A DNA stretch of 64,000 bases from Alkalimarinus sediminis (lineage in GTDB: Bacteria; Pseudomonadota; Gammaproteobacteria; Pseudomonadales; Oleiphilaceae): assembly GCF_026427595.1 (NCBI RefSeq), contig NZ_CP101527.1, positions 3,839,001 through 3,903,000 on the forward strand, read 5' to 3'. Made by a program: the position numbers and the translations under genes. Positions 1 through 10,674 of the stretch are shown here, piece by piece. How positions within the stretch are numbered: position 1 is the stretch's first letter; the number at the start of each line of letters is the position of its first letter. The notes beneath the pieces were generated by a model. It was not told the origin of the DNA and ran no database searches. It worked only from the letters and a program-made list of their open reading frames with translations.

Positions 1-24
1 CAAATTTAATAACCGTTTAACGAC

Positions 25-258
25 TTATTCAGTCGCGGTTTTTTCATCTTTTAATGCTTCTGGCGGCTGAGTCTGCTCTGCGTTTTCTGGCTCTGATTCA
101 ACAGTTTCAGGTTCGGCCTCTTGTGGCGCAACATTTATCGATTCGCGGCCCTCCTTAGGCAGATACAAAGGGCCTGTTTGACCACAACCAACCAGCAAAC
201 CTGAGCTTAAAGTGCTCATTCCTAATATGAGGGGCAAAACGAAAAAACGCTTTAGCAT
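25..258 (-). CDS. lptM: LptM (YifL-type) small outer-membrane lipoprotein
   Basis: A 77-residue lipoprotein. The N-terminal signal peptide ends in a lipobox (LLVGC, Cys about residue 25) followed at once by GQTGPLYLP, the hallmark of the LptM/YifL family. In that family the protein helps the LptDE lipopolysaccharide translocon mature at the outer membrane. The rest is a Glu/Pro-rich, probably disordered tail, which is usual. LptM is normally found just before lysA, which would lie off the left edge. The frataxin gene cyaY often found between this gene and cyaA is absent here. Confidence 0.85.
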   Translation of the reverse strand: MLKRFFVLPLILGMSTLSSGLLVGCGQTGPLYLPKEGRESINVAPQEAEPETVESEPENAEQTQPPEALKDEKTATE

Positions 259-369
259 AGCGATCCACCATTCAAAATATTTGGGGCAGTATACCCGTAA
301 GCTACCGGAAACTCTATTCTATACGCGATAACTAAGTACGGTATTTTCGCGTTTAAGCCGGACCTTCTA

Positions 370-3246
370 TCACCTATCAGTTAGCGTTTGTAATGCTTGA
401 TTGAGTTTCTCTTCTAGCGTTTTTTTATACTGTAAATATTGTACCGTCTGTAGACCAGTGTGGTAATCATGCTCATCTACACCTTGGGGCAACCCCAAAT
501 CAGTTAAATAGCATGGATATAACTCACCCTGCTTCCGCTTTGACAGAATGTAATGTGCGACAGCAGGAATCAAACGATCACCATACTCCAGCACCGAAAA
601 CTCCTGTTGATCACAATAAATATCAAACTGGAGCTCACCCTGGGCGTCATAACTACCAATCGCCTGGACATCAACAAATAAAGCAACCGCTTCGGGGGCA
701 AGCACCTTCTTGTCGACGGTATAGTCCATCGGAGTCTTCCCTACTTTGAGCTCGCTAAACTCCAGTTCTAAATCTGAAGAAAATACATCAATCGACTGAT
801 GCATTTGGCGACGTTCAAGTATTGTAGTAAAAAAGCGATAAAGAGGAATAAGTAAAGACTGATGACTGTGGTAAGGCGTAGTAGAGGTAAATAGTGATCC
901 ATATTCATCCACAATGTAGAGTTCAGCCTCATCTTTTATTACATGAAAGAACACCTGTATCGTACCAGCTCTCGATTTGTCGAATACTAGCCGCAGCTTT
1001 GGCTGATCAAGGAGGGCATAATGATCTACCACGATCGGTGCATATGAAGACTGTGGCTGTTCCAGATGCATTAATAGAGGTGACAAACCGTCAAAGCCCG
1101 TAAATCGTGGCTGTTGATTAAAGAACTGAATCACAAAAAAGCGTCGATCCATTTCAATAATATAACGGACCGGCAATATTCCCTTGGCACTAAAGAACGC
1201 GCCAACCACATCGTTAAACAGAGTATTAACTCTTTTGGCAATAGCCATCGCTCTGTTCGGACAAAAACAACGGACATCTAGCCTGGGCATCGGGTGATCC
1301 CCCACCTCAACCAGAGTTGCCAAATAGTACTTGAGGCACTGAATCAAGGTATCTCCGAGCTCATATCGCTGAACCGATAACTCATGCCAACTGTTAATGC
1401 TAATTTGATCAAGCGTCGCTACCAGGTTATCTCGATACGAGCTATACCCAAGCGAGTCGTTTCGGTCACTCAGTTTGTGCACTCCTCGTGCACTCATCTC
1501 TTCCATCGGGTCAACTCCCACATTCACAAACAAAATAGTATGAAGTGGAAAATGGTTCTGGCGGAACCGCTCTTGGGGCACCGAAGGCAGAGGGTATGGG
1601 GCTAACTGGTCAAAGGTCGCAATAATGTTCTTCAACTCAAACATCGTCATGGTACTTTTGCCTGCCACTAAGCTGAGCCGTGTACCTTTGCTAACAATAC
1701 CGTTGAAATAACACCACGCGATCAGCTCAACGATACTGGTTGAGCGCTTTAATACCGGATGAAATGCGACATCAGTCGATGAGTCAAGCTCTCTATAGAG
1801 CAACCAACCATTGGCATCAGTGGCAAGAGGCTGACTACTTTGATGATGAAAAGCCAGATGATCTTCATGCAACGAAGGCGCAATGCCAGAGTTAATTAAC
1901 TCGACCTTACCCGCTTTGCGCTGAAACACCGCATAGAGCTTGCGCCCCAAAATCGCCATATCATCAGCATTAATGTGAGCTTTAAGACCGTGAGTTCTCG
2001 CAAACTGCGATAAAAACCGATAGCTATGGGTTAACTCACTCACCACTGCTTTGCGCTCTTTTATCACCTGAGGCACGCGCCACAGATTGCGCTGATCCAA
2101 TGAGCGTAATAATGAATCAGACCATTGCCAACTTTCGACCAGGCGTGTCATTACTTTTCGCTGCCATGACGCCGTCCTTGCAGTGGGCTTACTAGTTAGT
2201 TTCTTGCCCACCTTCAAATAAAAACTTCTACGTATCAGCTCCAGCCGCTCTAGCTCGCCACGCTCTTTTAGGTACCGCTCTAATCGACGATAGATCATGA
2301 CATAGGGGTCGAGATTATCTACATCTAAATCATCGTTATAAATGGCCTGTTTATACTCAAGACTGAGATTTAACTTCTCTGGTAGTTCTTGAGCATAGAG
2401 CTCTGTTAATAACAGCTTAATAACTGATTTATACGGTGCGTCGATACCTTTGTATAACTGCCACATCCCCGCTCCGACAAACTCCTCTTTCGGGATATGG
2501 GCTAAGCCACCAAAGTCGATAACATCGGTTTCACGAATAAAACGTTTACGGGTTAACAGTTCAGCAAAAGTATCGTACTCATCCTCATCACAGACAGGAA
2601 TTAACCACCATAGTGGATAACAGCCTGCAATTAACACACTGGTTCGATAAAACTCATCAAGCAATAAGAAGTGCTGAGCAGAACCACTGCTTTCTTTATC
2701 AACACATCCGCCTTGCCCTTGTCTGAAGTGGTCTGCATCCATTAAAAAGAAGTGGATCTCTAGCCCACCTGCATCTGCCCACTCTGTAATCAATTCAGCC
2801 TTTCGTTGCAATAAAGCTAACTGGGCACTACTCAACCCTGAACGATGGCAAAGCCAGATATCAATATCACTACTCTCTGACTGAGCAATCGTGCCGATGC
2901 TACCCATCATAAATAACGACAGAATGTCGGGCTTTAATCTTTTTTCAGACTTGTATTTAAAGGTCTTACTAAATCGTTGAGCAGTCTGTAAAACTAGTTT
3001 ATCAGGGGCGTAATTAGCCACTCCACGAGGGGTATCTCGCGACACGTAACCTGGTAGTAGAGGATGGTTGACCTGAAAAAACAGCGGAAGAAGGTCGAGC
3101 GTGGTTTGATGCCGGAGAGGTAGCGCTTGCTGTGTGCGCTCAAGTCGGTGCTGATTAATCAGTAAAAAACGGTCTCGTAATATATTCAGCTGTTTACGAT
3201 CTACACCCTCTCGATAGTCGGGCTGAATAACTTTTTTAAGACCCAT
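370..3246 (-). CDS. cyaA: Class I adenylate cyclase
   Basis: 958 residues, somewhat longer than the enterobacterial enzyme (about 850). It makes cAMP from ATP in the cytoplasm and feeds CRP/Vfr-type regulation. The N-terminal catalytic half carries the nucleotidyltransferase signature GSIGTIAQSESSDIDIW (from residue 115) with the metal-binding Asp pair, and the sequence is collinear with the family throughout. The C-terminal part is the regulatory region. It is transcribed away from the divergent GGDEF-EAL gene. Class I cyclases are typical of Gammaproteobacteria, and the location near argH, algZR and hemC matches Pseudomonas-type gene order. Confidence 0.95.
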   Translation of the reverse strand: MGLKKVIQPDYREGVDRKQLNILRDRFLLINQHRLERTQQALPLRHQTTLDLLPLFFQVNHPLLPGYVSRDTPRGVANYAPDKLVLQTAQRFSKTFKYKSEKRLKPDILSLFMMGSIGTIAQSESSDIDIWLCHRSGLSSAQLALLQRKAELITEWADAGGLEIHFFLMDADHFRQGQGGCVDKESSGSAQHFLLLDEFYRTSVLIAGCYPLWWLIPVCDEDEYDTFAELLTRKRFIRETDVIDFGGLAHIPKEEFVGAGMWQLYKGIDAPYKSVIKLLLTELYAQELPEKLNLSLEYKQAIYNDDLDVDNLDPYVMIYRRLERYLKERGELERLELIRRSFYLKVGKKLTSKPTARTASWQRKVMTRLVESWQWSDSLLRSLDQRNLWRVPQVIKERKAVVSELTHSYRFLSQFARTHGLKAHINADDMAILGRKLYAVFQRKAGKVELINSGIAPSLHEDHLAFHHQSSQPLATDANGWLLYRELDSSTDVAFHPVLKRSTSIVELIAWCYFNGIVSKGTRLSLVAGKSTMTMFELKNIIATFDQLAPYPLPSVPQERFRQNHFPLHTILFVNVGVDPMEEMSARGVHKLSDRNDSLGYSSYRDNLVATLDQISINSWHELSVQRYELGDTLIQCLKYYLATLVEVGDHPMPRLDVRCFCPNRAMAIAKRVNTLFNDVVGAFFSAKGILPVRYIIEMDRRFFVIQFFNQQPRFTGFDGLSPLLMHLEQPQSSYAPIVVDHYALLDQPKLRLVFDKSRAGTIQVFFHVIKDEAELYIVDEYGSLFTSTTPYHSHQSLLIPLYRFFTTILERRQMHQSIDVFSSDLELEFSELKVGKTPMDYTVDKKVLAPEAVALFVDVQAIGSYDAQGELQFDIYCDQQEFSVLEYGDRLIPAVAHYILSKRKQGELYPCYLTDLGLPQGVDEHDYHTGLQTVQYLQYKKTLEEKLNQALQTLTDR

Positions 3247-3422
3247 CGATTTTTTGTACCCTCTTAAACCTCATTAAGATAAATAAGCATATTTATCTCT
3301 ACAACAGAGTGATCAAATAATGAACTTCACCCTAACATCTGGTATAAATAGCATCCAACAAAAATAATCGCAAAGTAAATCTAAAATCATCTTAGATAAT
3401 CGTATCTTTCAGTATGCCAAGA

Positions 3423-3448
3423 GCACCCAAAACATACATATTGGGTGC
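3423..3448. repeat. Inverted repeat in the cyaA / GGDEF-EAL divergent region
   Basis: A perfect 8-bp inverted repeat, GCACCCAA and TTGGGTGC, separated by 10 bp, in the 317-bp space between the two divergent genes. It could be an operator dyad or a transcript hairpin. No T-tract follows on either strand, so an intrinsic terminator is unlikely. The rest of the space is AT-rich with no ORF I can support. Confidence 0.4.
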
Positions 3449-3563
3449 GAGCTACTGAGAAACTGCTCACAAAACGACCAATTATTCGTAAATTAACAAT
3501 GACGATGCGTCATTTAACATCTTTACTTGATGATGAGTTGTGCTTTTGAATAGGCTAGTAGAC

Positions 3564-6020
3564 ATGAATACCATGAAGAAGTATGAGATCAGCCGTATTC
3601 GGAACGATGATGACCCTGATGCTCATGAAAAGGATTCAGGCCAATACGCCTCTGTTATTATCGATAACGCTAATAATATTGTACAACTCTGCCCCCTTGC
3701 TGAGCGCTGGTTTGGTTATAAAAACCACGACATTATCGGTCAACATTTTAAAACCCTAGCTGCATCCACATTTGACTACCCTAAGCCTATTCAGCAGCAA
3801 GAGATGATTCAAAACGAAAGAACCGTTCGGGTAACCTTTCGGCACAAAACAGGGTACTTTTTCCCTGGCACCATCACCATTAAAGAACTAACGGCCGACC
3901 ATTTAGAGCTCGACCAACACCCTATAACCCCTTGGTCTCACACCGACTCTCAAGTGGCGCAGCAGTTACTGGGTGATACCAGTTTAACCGAGCAGTTTGA
4001 ATTAGCAGGCAAAATGGGCGGTTGGCGGTTTGATGTAATGTCAAACCAACTCAGCTGGAGCGATGGTTTATACTCAATCTTCGCCATTGATAAAGACGAA
4101 GAGATTACCCCTGAACACATTCTTTATTACTTCCACGAGGCACAGTCCCGCGTTCAAGCTGCATTTCGACGCTGTTTAACATCTGGGGAGCCTATTTCAT
4201 TAGAGGCCGCTATTCTCAATGCCGACCAACAATCTGTATGGGTGCGAATTACCGGCAAGGCACATCACGTTAACGGGCAGATTACTCATCTCTCTGGCTC
4301 TATTCAGGATATTACCGAGCTGCATAACGCCAAAACAGAGCAGAGCCAACTGGGAGACTATTTGGCAGGCGTGCTTGAGGGCACGGAAGATCTAGTATTA
4401 GCTCTCGATAATGATTTAAGAATCATCACATTCAATAGCGCCTATCAAAAACAGTTTAAAGAGATCTTTGGTTTTACCATTAAAGTCGGAGACATGCTCC
4501 CCGAACTATTAAAGAGTTGTCCTAACGAGCGCCGAATCTACCAACGCCTGTGGGAGAGAGCTCTCGAACGAGATAATTTTTGTGTAGAGATGCCTCTCGC
4601 TCAACGCGAAGAAGACCTCCCTATTTATGAAGTCCGCTTTAGCCGCATCACTAATAACAGAGGCGATAGATTGGGCGCGGCCCATATCGCTCGTAACATA
4701 ACCGACCGAGTTAAGGTTCAAGAAAAACTCAACTACCTTGCCAAACACGACCCATTAACCGGCACATTTAACCGTCGAGAGTTCCAAAGCAGACTTACTC
4801 GCTGCTTAACCAACGCGCAGCAGCGCGAGTCTACCCACGCATTACTGTATATGGACCTTGACCAGTTTAAAGAAGTGAATGACTGCTGTGGTCATAGCGC
4901 AGGCGATGAACTGCTGCGCCAAATAAGCCGCATTATTAACGATAAAATACGCCAACGTGACGCCTTTGCCCGCATCGGTGGCGATGAGTTTGCCGCTATT
5001 CTAGAGAATTGCTCAACCGAAGAGGCGCAACGAGTCGCTGAGAATATCCGGGAGGCGATATCGTCTTATGAGTTCAAATATGATGATCAATATTTCAAAG
5101 TAGGCGTTAGTATTGGTCTGGTTCCTATCACGCATGAGAGTGAGAGCACAGAGCAACTAATTAAAATTGCAGACAGTACCTGCTATGCCGCTAAAGCAGC
5201 GGGGCGCAATCGTGTTCATAGCTACAACTCTCACAAAGAAAAGCGCAGAACAGAGCTCAAACAATCAAAACAACAGATACAGATCATCCAAAAAGCCATT
5301 CGTGGCGGCGACAGCCTGCAACTAAGCTATCAGCAGATCAGACCTGTCAACAGTGCTGTTTGGGGCGACTACTTTGAAGTGCTAGCACGCATTCAAGACA
5401 AAGAAGGCAATCTATTTATGCCTTCACAATTTATTCATATCGCACAACGATTCGATATTATCAGAGCATTCGATCAGGCGGTGATCTACAAAGTCATGCA
5501 GTGGTTGGCACAACATAATGAGCTTGAGCATAGACGAAAGCTTTGCTCTATTAATATTGCTGCCGAAAGCATGCTCGACCCCAAACTGCCGGCATTCATA
5601 AAGCGACAGCTTAAACAGTTTGGATTAGAAGCTGAGACTCTCTGCTTTGAACTCGATGAGCGCTCTGTAGTGGAACGCTTCGAACAAGCCAAAGCATTTG
5701 CTGCTACGATTAACGAACTCGGCTGCAAGATCGCTATCGATAACGTTGGCAAAACCAGCACAGGCTACCAATACTTGGCAGAGATACCTGCAAGCTACAT
5801 TAAAATAGATGGTGGCTTAATCAAGTCAATGCATGAAGACCCGATCAAGCAGGTCATTGTCGAAAGTATTCAGAAAATTGCCAACCTTACCGGCAAACAG
5901 ACCATCGCAGGCAATGTAGAAGATCAAGGGGCGTTGGGTGATATCCGTAGAATGGGCATCCACTTTGGCCAAGGGTTTGGTATATCCAAACCTAAACCCT
6001 TAGATGAAATGGTAGCCTAA
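3564..6020 (+). CDS. PAS-PAS-PAS-GGDEF-EAL c-di-GMP protein with degenerate EAL
   Basis: A soluble multidomain signalling protein of about 818 residues. Three PAS-like segments occupy residues 20-390, a GGDEF domain has an intact RIGGDEF active site near residue 470, and a C-terminal EAL-like domain follows (590-815). The GGDEF half should be able to make c-di-GMP. The EAL half has EVLAR in place of EALxR, IDNVG in place of the DDFG metal site and GNVED in place of the AEGVE motif, so phosphodiesterase activity is doubtful and it may be a c-di-GMP sensor. The frame extends up to a GTG at 3540. I prefer the ATG at 3564, which has an AGG about 9 nt upstream. Confidence 0.88.
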   Translation: MNTMKKYEISRIRNDDDPDAHEKDSGQYASVIIDNANNIVQLCPLAERWFGYKNHDIIGQHFKTLAASTFDYPKPIQQQEMIQNERTVRVTFRHKTGYFFPGTITIKELTADHLELDQHPITPWSHTDSQVAQQLLGDTSLTEQFELAGKMGGWRFDVMSNQLSWSDGLYSIFAIDKDEEITPEHILYYFHEAQSRVQAAFRRCLTSGEPISLEAAILNADQQSVWVRITGKAHHVNGQITHLSGSIQDITELHNAKTEQSQLGDYLAGVLEGTEDLVLALDNDLRIITFNSAYQKQFKEIFGFTIKVGDMLPELLKSCPNERRIYQRLWERALERDNFCVEMPLAQREEDLPIYEVRFSRITNNRGDRLGAAHIARNITDRVKVQEKLNYLAKHDPLTGTFNRREFQSRLTRCLTNAQQRESTHALLYMDLDQFKEVNDCCGHSAGDELLRQISRIINDKIRQRDAFARIGGDEFAAILENCSTEEAQRVAENIREAISSYEFKYDDQYFKVGVSIGLVPITHESESTEQLIKIADSTCYAAKAAGRNRVHSYNSHKEKRRTELKQSKQQIQIIQKAIRGGDSLQLSYQQIRPVNSAVWGDYFEVLARIQDKEGNLFMPSQFIHIAQRFDIIRAFDQAVIYKVMQWLAQHNELEHRRKLCSINIAAESMLDPKLPAFIKRQLKQFGLEAETLCFELDERSVVERFEQAKAFAATINELGCKIAIDNVGKTSTGYQYLAEIPASYIKIDGGLIKSMHEDPIKQVIVESIQKIANLTGKQTIAGNVEDQGALGDIRRMGIHFGQGFGISKPKPLDEMVA

Positions 6021-6025
6021 GAAAA

Positions 6026-6056
6026 CAAGGTTCAATAGATTAACGCTTGAACCTTG
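6026..6056. terminator. Bidirectional hairpin between convergent genes
   Basis: A perfect 10-bp stem (CAAGGTTCAA / TTGAACCTTG) with an 11-nt loop sits just after the GGDEF-EAL stop and just before the argH stop. This is the expected position for a shared terminator of two convergent genes. The T-tract on the + side is weak and offset. Confidence 0.6.
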
Positions 6057-6077
6057 CTCCGACTTTTCTTGACTCTA

Positions 6078-7478
6078 TTATCTTGCAGCTAACATCTCTT
6101 TTGCTGCTGCAACCGCTTTACGAACCTGAGCGGGTGCTGTGCCCCCTATATGATCACGAGCACTGACTGAACCTTCTAAAGTCAATACATCAAAGACATC
6201 ATCCGTAATCACATCGGAGAAGTTTGCCAACTCTGCCAAGCTCATTTCTGATAGATCTTTACCGCTTTCTACGCCATAGGCAACGGCTTTACCCACCACT
6301 TCATGAGCGTCACGGAAAGGCACACCTTTAACCACTAGATAGTCTGCTAAATCGGTCGCTGTAGAGAACCCTCTACGGGCCGCTTCTTCCATGCTAGCAG
6401 CCTTCACCTGAATAGCAGGCACCATATCACCATATGCTTTCAGACAACCTTTAAGGGTATCAATCACATCAAACAATGGCTCTTTATCTTCTTGGTTATC
6501 TTTGTTGTAGGCAAGCGGTTGAGACTTCATCAACATCAGCAATGAAATCAAATGGCCCGTTACACGCCCACTTTTCCCACGTACAAGCTCAGGCACATCT
6601 GGGTTTTTCTTCTGCGGCATAATAGATGACCCCGTACAGAAGCGATCAGGCAGGTCGATAAAGTTAAACTGCGCAGAAGCCCATAAAATCAGCTCTTCGG
6701 AGCTACGAGAAAGGTGGCTCATGACCAAGCTGGCAAAGGCACAAAACTCAATCGCAAAATCACGATCACTAACAGAGTCAAGAGAGTTGTTAGACGGACG
6801 ATCAAAGCCCAACAGCTCTGCTGTTAGATTACGATCAATCGGATAAGTCGTACCTGCCAGAGCAGCGGCTCCCAATGGCATCACATTCACACGCTTACGA
6901 CAATCCATTAGTCTTTCGTAATCGCGGCTTAACATCTCAAACCACGCCATAATGTGATGACCAAAGGTAACCGGCTGAGCAGTTTGAAGGTGAGTAAACC
7001 CTGGCATAATGGTATCTGCTTCACGCTCTGCCAACGCCAACATACCCTGTTGCAGGCGAGTAATTTCAGATGCAATAATATCGATTTCATCTCTTAGGTA
7101 GAGGCGAATATCCGTCGCTACCTGGTCATTGCGCGAACGACCTGTGTGTAGTTTTTTACCGGTAATACCGATCTTATCAGTCAAACGTGCTTCTATGTTC
7201 ATATGAACATCTTCAAGGGTAACAGACCACTCAAAGCGACCTTGCTCAATATCGTCCTGTACCTCTTTTAAGCCTTGGAGAATAGTATCTCGCTCTTGCT
7301 CCGTTAACACACCCACTTTAGCCAACATTGTCGCGTGTGCAATTGACCCTTGAATATCGTGGTAATAAAGCCGCTGATCAAAGTCGACAGACGCAGTAAA
7401 GCGCTCTACAAATGCGTCGGTGGGCTCGCTAAATCGTCCACCCCAAGGTTTTTCAGTTGTTTGATTTTCGTTGCTCAT
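6078..7478 (-). CDS. argH: Argininosuccinate lyase
   Basis: 466 residues, the normal length. It splits argininosuccinate into arginine and fumarate, the last step of arginine synthesis, as a cytoplasmic homotetramer of the fumarase/aspartase superfamily. The superfamily signature [12 protein letters not shown] is intact near residue 283, with the catalytic Ser, and the substrate-binding SRNDQVATD segment is present near residue 115. It is divergent from algZ, as in Pseudomonas, and ends against the GGDEF-EAL gene with a shared hairpin between them. Confidence 0.96.
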   Translation of the reverse strand: MSNENQTTEKPWGGRFSEPTDAFVERFTASVDFDQRLYYHDIQGSIAHATMLAKVGVLTEQERDTILQGLKEVQDDIEQGRFEWSVTLEDVHMNIEARLTDKIGITGKKLHTGRSRNDQVATDIRLYLRDEIDIIASEITRLQQGMLALAEREADTIMPGFTHLQTAQPVTFGHHIMAWFEMLSRDYERLMDCRKRVNVMPLGAAALAGTTYPIDRNLTAELLGFDRPSNNSLDSVSDRDFAIEFCAFASLVMSHLSRSSEELILWASAQFNFIDLPDRFCTGSSIMPQKKNPDVPELVRGKSGRVTGHLISLLMLMKSQPLAYNKDNQEDKEPLFDVIDTLKGCLKAYGDMVPAIQVKAASMEEAARRGFSTATDLADYLVVKGVPFRDAHEVVGKAVAYGVESGKDLSEMSLAELANFSDVITDDVFDVLTLEGSVSARDHIGGTAPAQVRKAVAAAKEMLAAR

Positions 7479-7654
7479 GCCTACTCTCTTTAATCGATAT
7501 TCTTAAACACTGACGACCCACGAAACAGATCTGTAAACCCGAAGGTCTGCAGGTAGAGTGAGTTGTGCTAAACTTTTATGGTTCGCAATATTGAATTTTA
7601 AAGGCTCGCAGTATACCACTTCGATTCTGTAACGGATAATCAGAACAACCTGAA

Positions 7655-8803
7655 ATGAAAAACAGCCCAAAAGATAAAACTCGAGCCACATCCAAATCCA
7701 ACTATCACCCCTCTCAAGACAAAGCTAGCTTTTTAGCCAGCCAACACAGAAGCAGTGGCTCAGAGATGGTAGAAGAGAGTGCTGCAGAGTTTTTTTTGCC
7801 AGACCTCTGTAAAGTTCAGTCTGTATTTTTCTTGCTAATTGTCACCGAGTTGGTAGCACTCCTCTTTACCTTCGCTCACCCCAGTACCGAACTGCTTGAC
7901 TGGAACTACCTGGGCTTAATCTCACTATTTGGTCACTGGACTGTATTAACCAGCGCAACCGTGCTTTGTATCGCACGACCGACACTCGCTAAACTCCCTG
8001 TCAATTTAGCAGCAACAATTGCGTTTATCATTATTATTGTCATTACGATTTTATATAGCCTAATTGCAGATCACTTTTTGCGACCACAGAGCGAGCCCGG
8101 TGTCGACACTCTGTTTCTGCTGCGCAATATTGTGATAAGTGCCATCATTGGTGGTATTACACTGCGCTACTTTTACCTTCAACAGCAGTGGAAGAGTCAA
8201 CGACAGGCGGAGCTGCAAGCACGTCTTGAGGCGCTGCAGGCCAGAATTCGACCTCATTTTTTGTTTAATAGCATGAACACCATTGCAAGCCTCATATCAA
8301 CCAATCCAGATATGGCAGAAGAAGCGGTGCTTGATTTATCTGAGCTGTTTCGGGCAACCCTCAACAACAAGCAGATGCTAATCCCTTTGCGAGATGAGTT
8401 AGAGCTTTGCAAGCGATACCTTCATATTGAAGGTTTAAGACTAAGCGGTAGAATGGCCGTAGACTGGAAGCTATCTAATGTTGACGGTTCAGCACTCATC
8501 CCCCCTTTAAGTCTGCAGCCACTAGTCGAAAACGCCATATACCATGGCATTCAGCCCAGAACAGAGGGTGGGACTATTACCATTGAGAGCTACCGTAAAA
8601 AGAATACAATCTATATTTTAATCAGCAACCCATTTGATGACGAGCTCTCAGACTCCCACCAAAAAGGGAATAAAATTGCACTTGATAATATCCGCCGTCG
8701 CTTTGAGGCGATCTTTGACCAACAGGCCGTGATGAAGACCAGTCAGATAGATGGCGTTTTTACGGTTACGCTACGCTTTCCAGTTCACCAACACAGTAAA
8801 TAG
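7655..8803 (+). CDS. algZ: LytS/AlgZ-type sensor histidine kinase
   Basis: 382 residues. After a polar N-terminal stretch come four predicted membrane helices (about 55-175), then a His_kinase domain with the phosphoacceptor motif RPHFLFN (His about 201) and an ATPase domain with PLVENAIYHGI. This is the atypical LytS/AlgZ (FimS) architecture. It is 39 bp upstream of the LytTR regulator, and the pair lies between argH and hemC exactly as fimS-algR does in Pseudomonas. There it controls alginate and type IV pilus functions; the target here is not known. The start is uncertain: a Met near residue 38 is an alternative. Confidence 0.88.
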   Translation: MKNSPKDKTRATSKSNYHPSQDKASFLASQHRSSGSEMVEESAAEFFLPDLCKVQSVFFLLIVTELVALLFTFAHPSTELLDWNYLGLISLFGHWTVLTSATVLCIARPTLAKLPVNLAATIAFIIIIVITILYSLIADHFLRPQSEPGVDTLFLLRNIVISAIIGGITLRYFYLQQQWKSQRQAELQARLEALQARIRPHFLFNSMNTIASLISTNPDMAEEAVLDLSELFRATLNNKQMLIPLRDELELCKRYLHIEGLRLSGRMAVDWKLSNVDGSALIPPLSLQPLVENAIYHGIQPRTEGGTITIESYRKKNTIYILISNPFDDELSDSHQKGNKIALDNIRRRFEAIFDQQAVMKTSQIDGVFTVTLRFPVHQHSK

Positions 8804-8842
8804 CGAGTCATAGTCTTCCAGCCGCGGCATAGGAACAGGTAG

Positions 8843-9592
8843 ATGAAAGAGAAAATACGGGTATTAGTGGTCGATGATGAGCAATTGGCTAGAGAGCGCC
8901 TCATACGCCTAGTCGATGCACTAGACAGTCATCGAGTGTGTGCAGAAGCCAGTAATGGCGAAGAAGCATTGGCCGCTGTACATCAGGCAGAACCCGATAT
9001 TGTATTGATGGACATCCGCATGCCCGGCATGGATGGCATGACTGCTGCTGAGCAGATTGCCTCGCTCAAAACACCTCCCGCGATCATCTTCTGCACCGCC
9101 TATGATGAGTATGCAATATCAGCCTTTAAAGTTCAGGCAAGCGACTACCTGCTTAAACCGGTCAGAAAAGAAGCGCTCGAGAAGGCGCTAAACAAAGCCG
9201 GTAAACTCAACAAGGTACAGTTAAATGATGCTCAGCCCACCAACAGTAATAGCGAACAGCCTGTTTCACTAGTAGCCAAAACCTGGAAAGGCAGCGAGCT
9301 TATTGACCTTACCCATATCTACTACTTTGTGGCTGATCAAAAATACGTAACGGTGCATCACCAAAATGGTGAAACAGTCATCGACAATACGCTAAAAGAG
9401 CTTGAAGCCGGCTATGCACCTCGTTTTTTGCGCACTCACCGTAACTCTCTAGTGAATACAGATTACATTGAGGCACTTATACGGGATAACGCCGGACACT
9501 ATATTGTTCGGCTGAAGAATAGTATTGGCGAGATACCTGTTAGTCGTCGTCACACTAGCGACGTAAAAGCATGGCTCGCCTCGCAATCTTAA
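8843..9592 (+). CDS. algR: LytTR-family response regulator (AlgR-like)
   Basis: 249 residues. The receiver domain (1-125) has the acidic pair VVDDE, phosphoacceptor Asp57 in LMDIRMPGMDG, and the conserved Lys in YLLKPV. A LytTR DNA-binding domain follows (about 140-245) with FLRTHRNSLVN, typical of the AlgR/AgrA class. It is the partner of the upstream sensor gene. Synteny with hemC favours AlgR. The upstream ribosome binding site resembles ggaacagg before ATG. Confidence 0.9.
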   Translation: MKEKIRVLVVDDEQLARERLIRLVDALDSHRVCAEASNGEEALAAVHQAEPDIVLMDIRMPGMDGMTAAEQIASLKTPPAIIFCTAYDEYAISAFKVQASDYLLKPVRKEALEKALNKAGKLNKVQLNDAQPTNSNSEQPVSLVAKTWKGSELIDLTHIYYFVADQKYVTVHHQNGETVIDNTLKELEAGYAPRFLRTHRNSLVNTDYIEALIRDNAGHYIVRLKNSIGEIPVSRRHTSDVKAWLASQS

Positions 9593-9738
9593 ATAACACG
9601 GCGATTAGCTAAATGGCTTATTTTATTCTCCGGCCATTGCCATATATCAAGACATTTCACAGTAAAAAAGGTAGGCTTTTACACCAATACGAATTACCCA
9701 AACTTTTAAGATAATCCCTAAACATAAAGAAGCTAGTG

Positions 9739-10674
9739 ATGACCATTTCGAAACTACGAATTGCAACCCGAAAAAGTGCGCTGGCCATGTGGCAGGCGGA
9801 ACATATAAAAGCTCGTCTTGAAGCACTCCACCCTGAGCTAGAAGTGGAGTTACTGGGCATGTCAACCAAGGGCGATATCATACTGGACGTACCACTAGCG
9901 AAAGTGGGAGGCAAAGGGCTATTTGTTAAAGAGCTTGAAGCAGCCATGCTAGAGAATCGTGCAGACATCGCAGTCCACTCTATGAAAGACGTTCCTATGG
10001 AGTTCCCCGAAGGGCTGGGGCTTGCGGTTATTTCAGAGCGAGAAGACCCTACCGATGCATTTGTAAGTAACCAATACCAAAATCTTGATGAGCTGCCTGT
10101 AGGCGCTGTTGTGGGCACTTCAAGCCTTAGACGCCGCTGTCAGATCAGCGAAACCAGACCAGACCTTAAAATCGAATGGTTACGAGGTAACGTAAACACC
10201 CGTCTGGCAAAGCTTGATAACGGTGAGTACGATGCCATTATCCTAGCCTCATCAGGCCTGAAACGCCTCGGATTTAACGACCGAATTAAAAGTACTATTC
10301 CTGATACTGTCAGCTTACCCGCTGCAGGACAGGGTGCACTAGGTATAGAGTGCCGCCTTGCAGACCAAGACGTTATCGACCTGCTTAAGCCGCTTATTCA
10401 CACACCTACACAGGTATGCGTGACGGCTGAAAGAGCGATGAACCGTCGCCTTGAAGGTGGCTGTCAGGTTCCCATCGGTGGTTATGCAACACTCGAGGGA
10501 GACCAGTTATACGTTCGCGGCCTTGTTGGCGAGCCTGATGGCAGTCGTATTATCCGGGATGAAGTCAGAGGAACGGCTGATCAAGCAGAACAACTTGGCA
10601 TTCAGCTTGCCGAAGCATTACTAGCTCAAGGGGCAGGCGAAATACTGGAGTCGGTCTACAACAGTGAGCAGTAA
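9739..10674 (+). CDS. hemC: Hydroxymethylbilane synthase (porphobilinogen deaminase)
   Basis: 311 residues. It polymerises four porphobilinogen molecules into hydroxymethylbilane in haem and sirohaem synthesis. The N-terminal [13 protein letters not shown] motif and the dipyrromethane-cofactor Cys242 in [12 protein letters not shown] are both present. A GTG lies immediately before the chosen ATG (9736), so the start is ambiguous by one codon. It is the first gene of the hemC-D-X-Y operon, and its end overlaps hemD by 11 bp. Confidence 0.96.
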   Translation: MTISKLRIATRKSALAMWQAEHIKARLEALHPELEVELLGMSTKGDIILDVPLAKVGGKGLFVKELEAAMLENRADIAVHSMKDVPMEFPEGLGLAVISEREDPTDAFVSNQYQNLDELPVGAVVGTSSLRRRCQISETRPDLKIEWLRGNVNTRLAKLDNGEYDAIILASSGLKRLGFNDRIKSTIPDTVSLPAAGQGALGIECRLADQDVIDLLKPLIHTPTQVCVTAERAMNRRLEGGCQVPIGGYATLEGDQLYVRGLVGEPDGSRIIRDEVRGTADQAEQLGIQLAEALLAQGAGEILESVYNSEQ

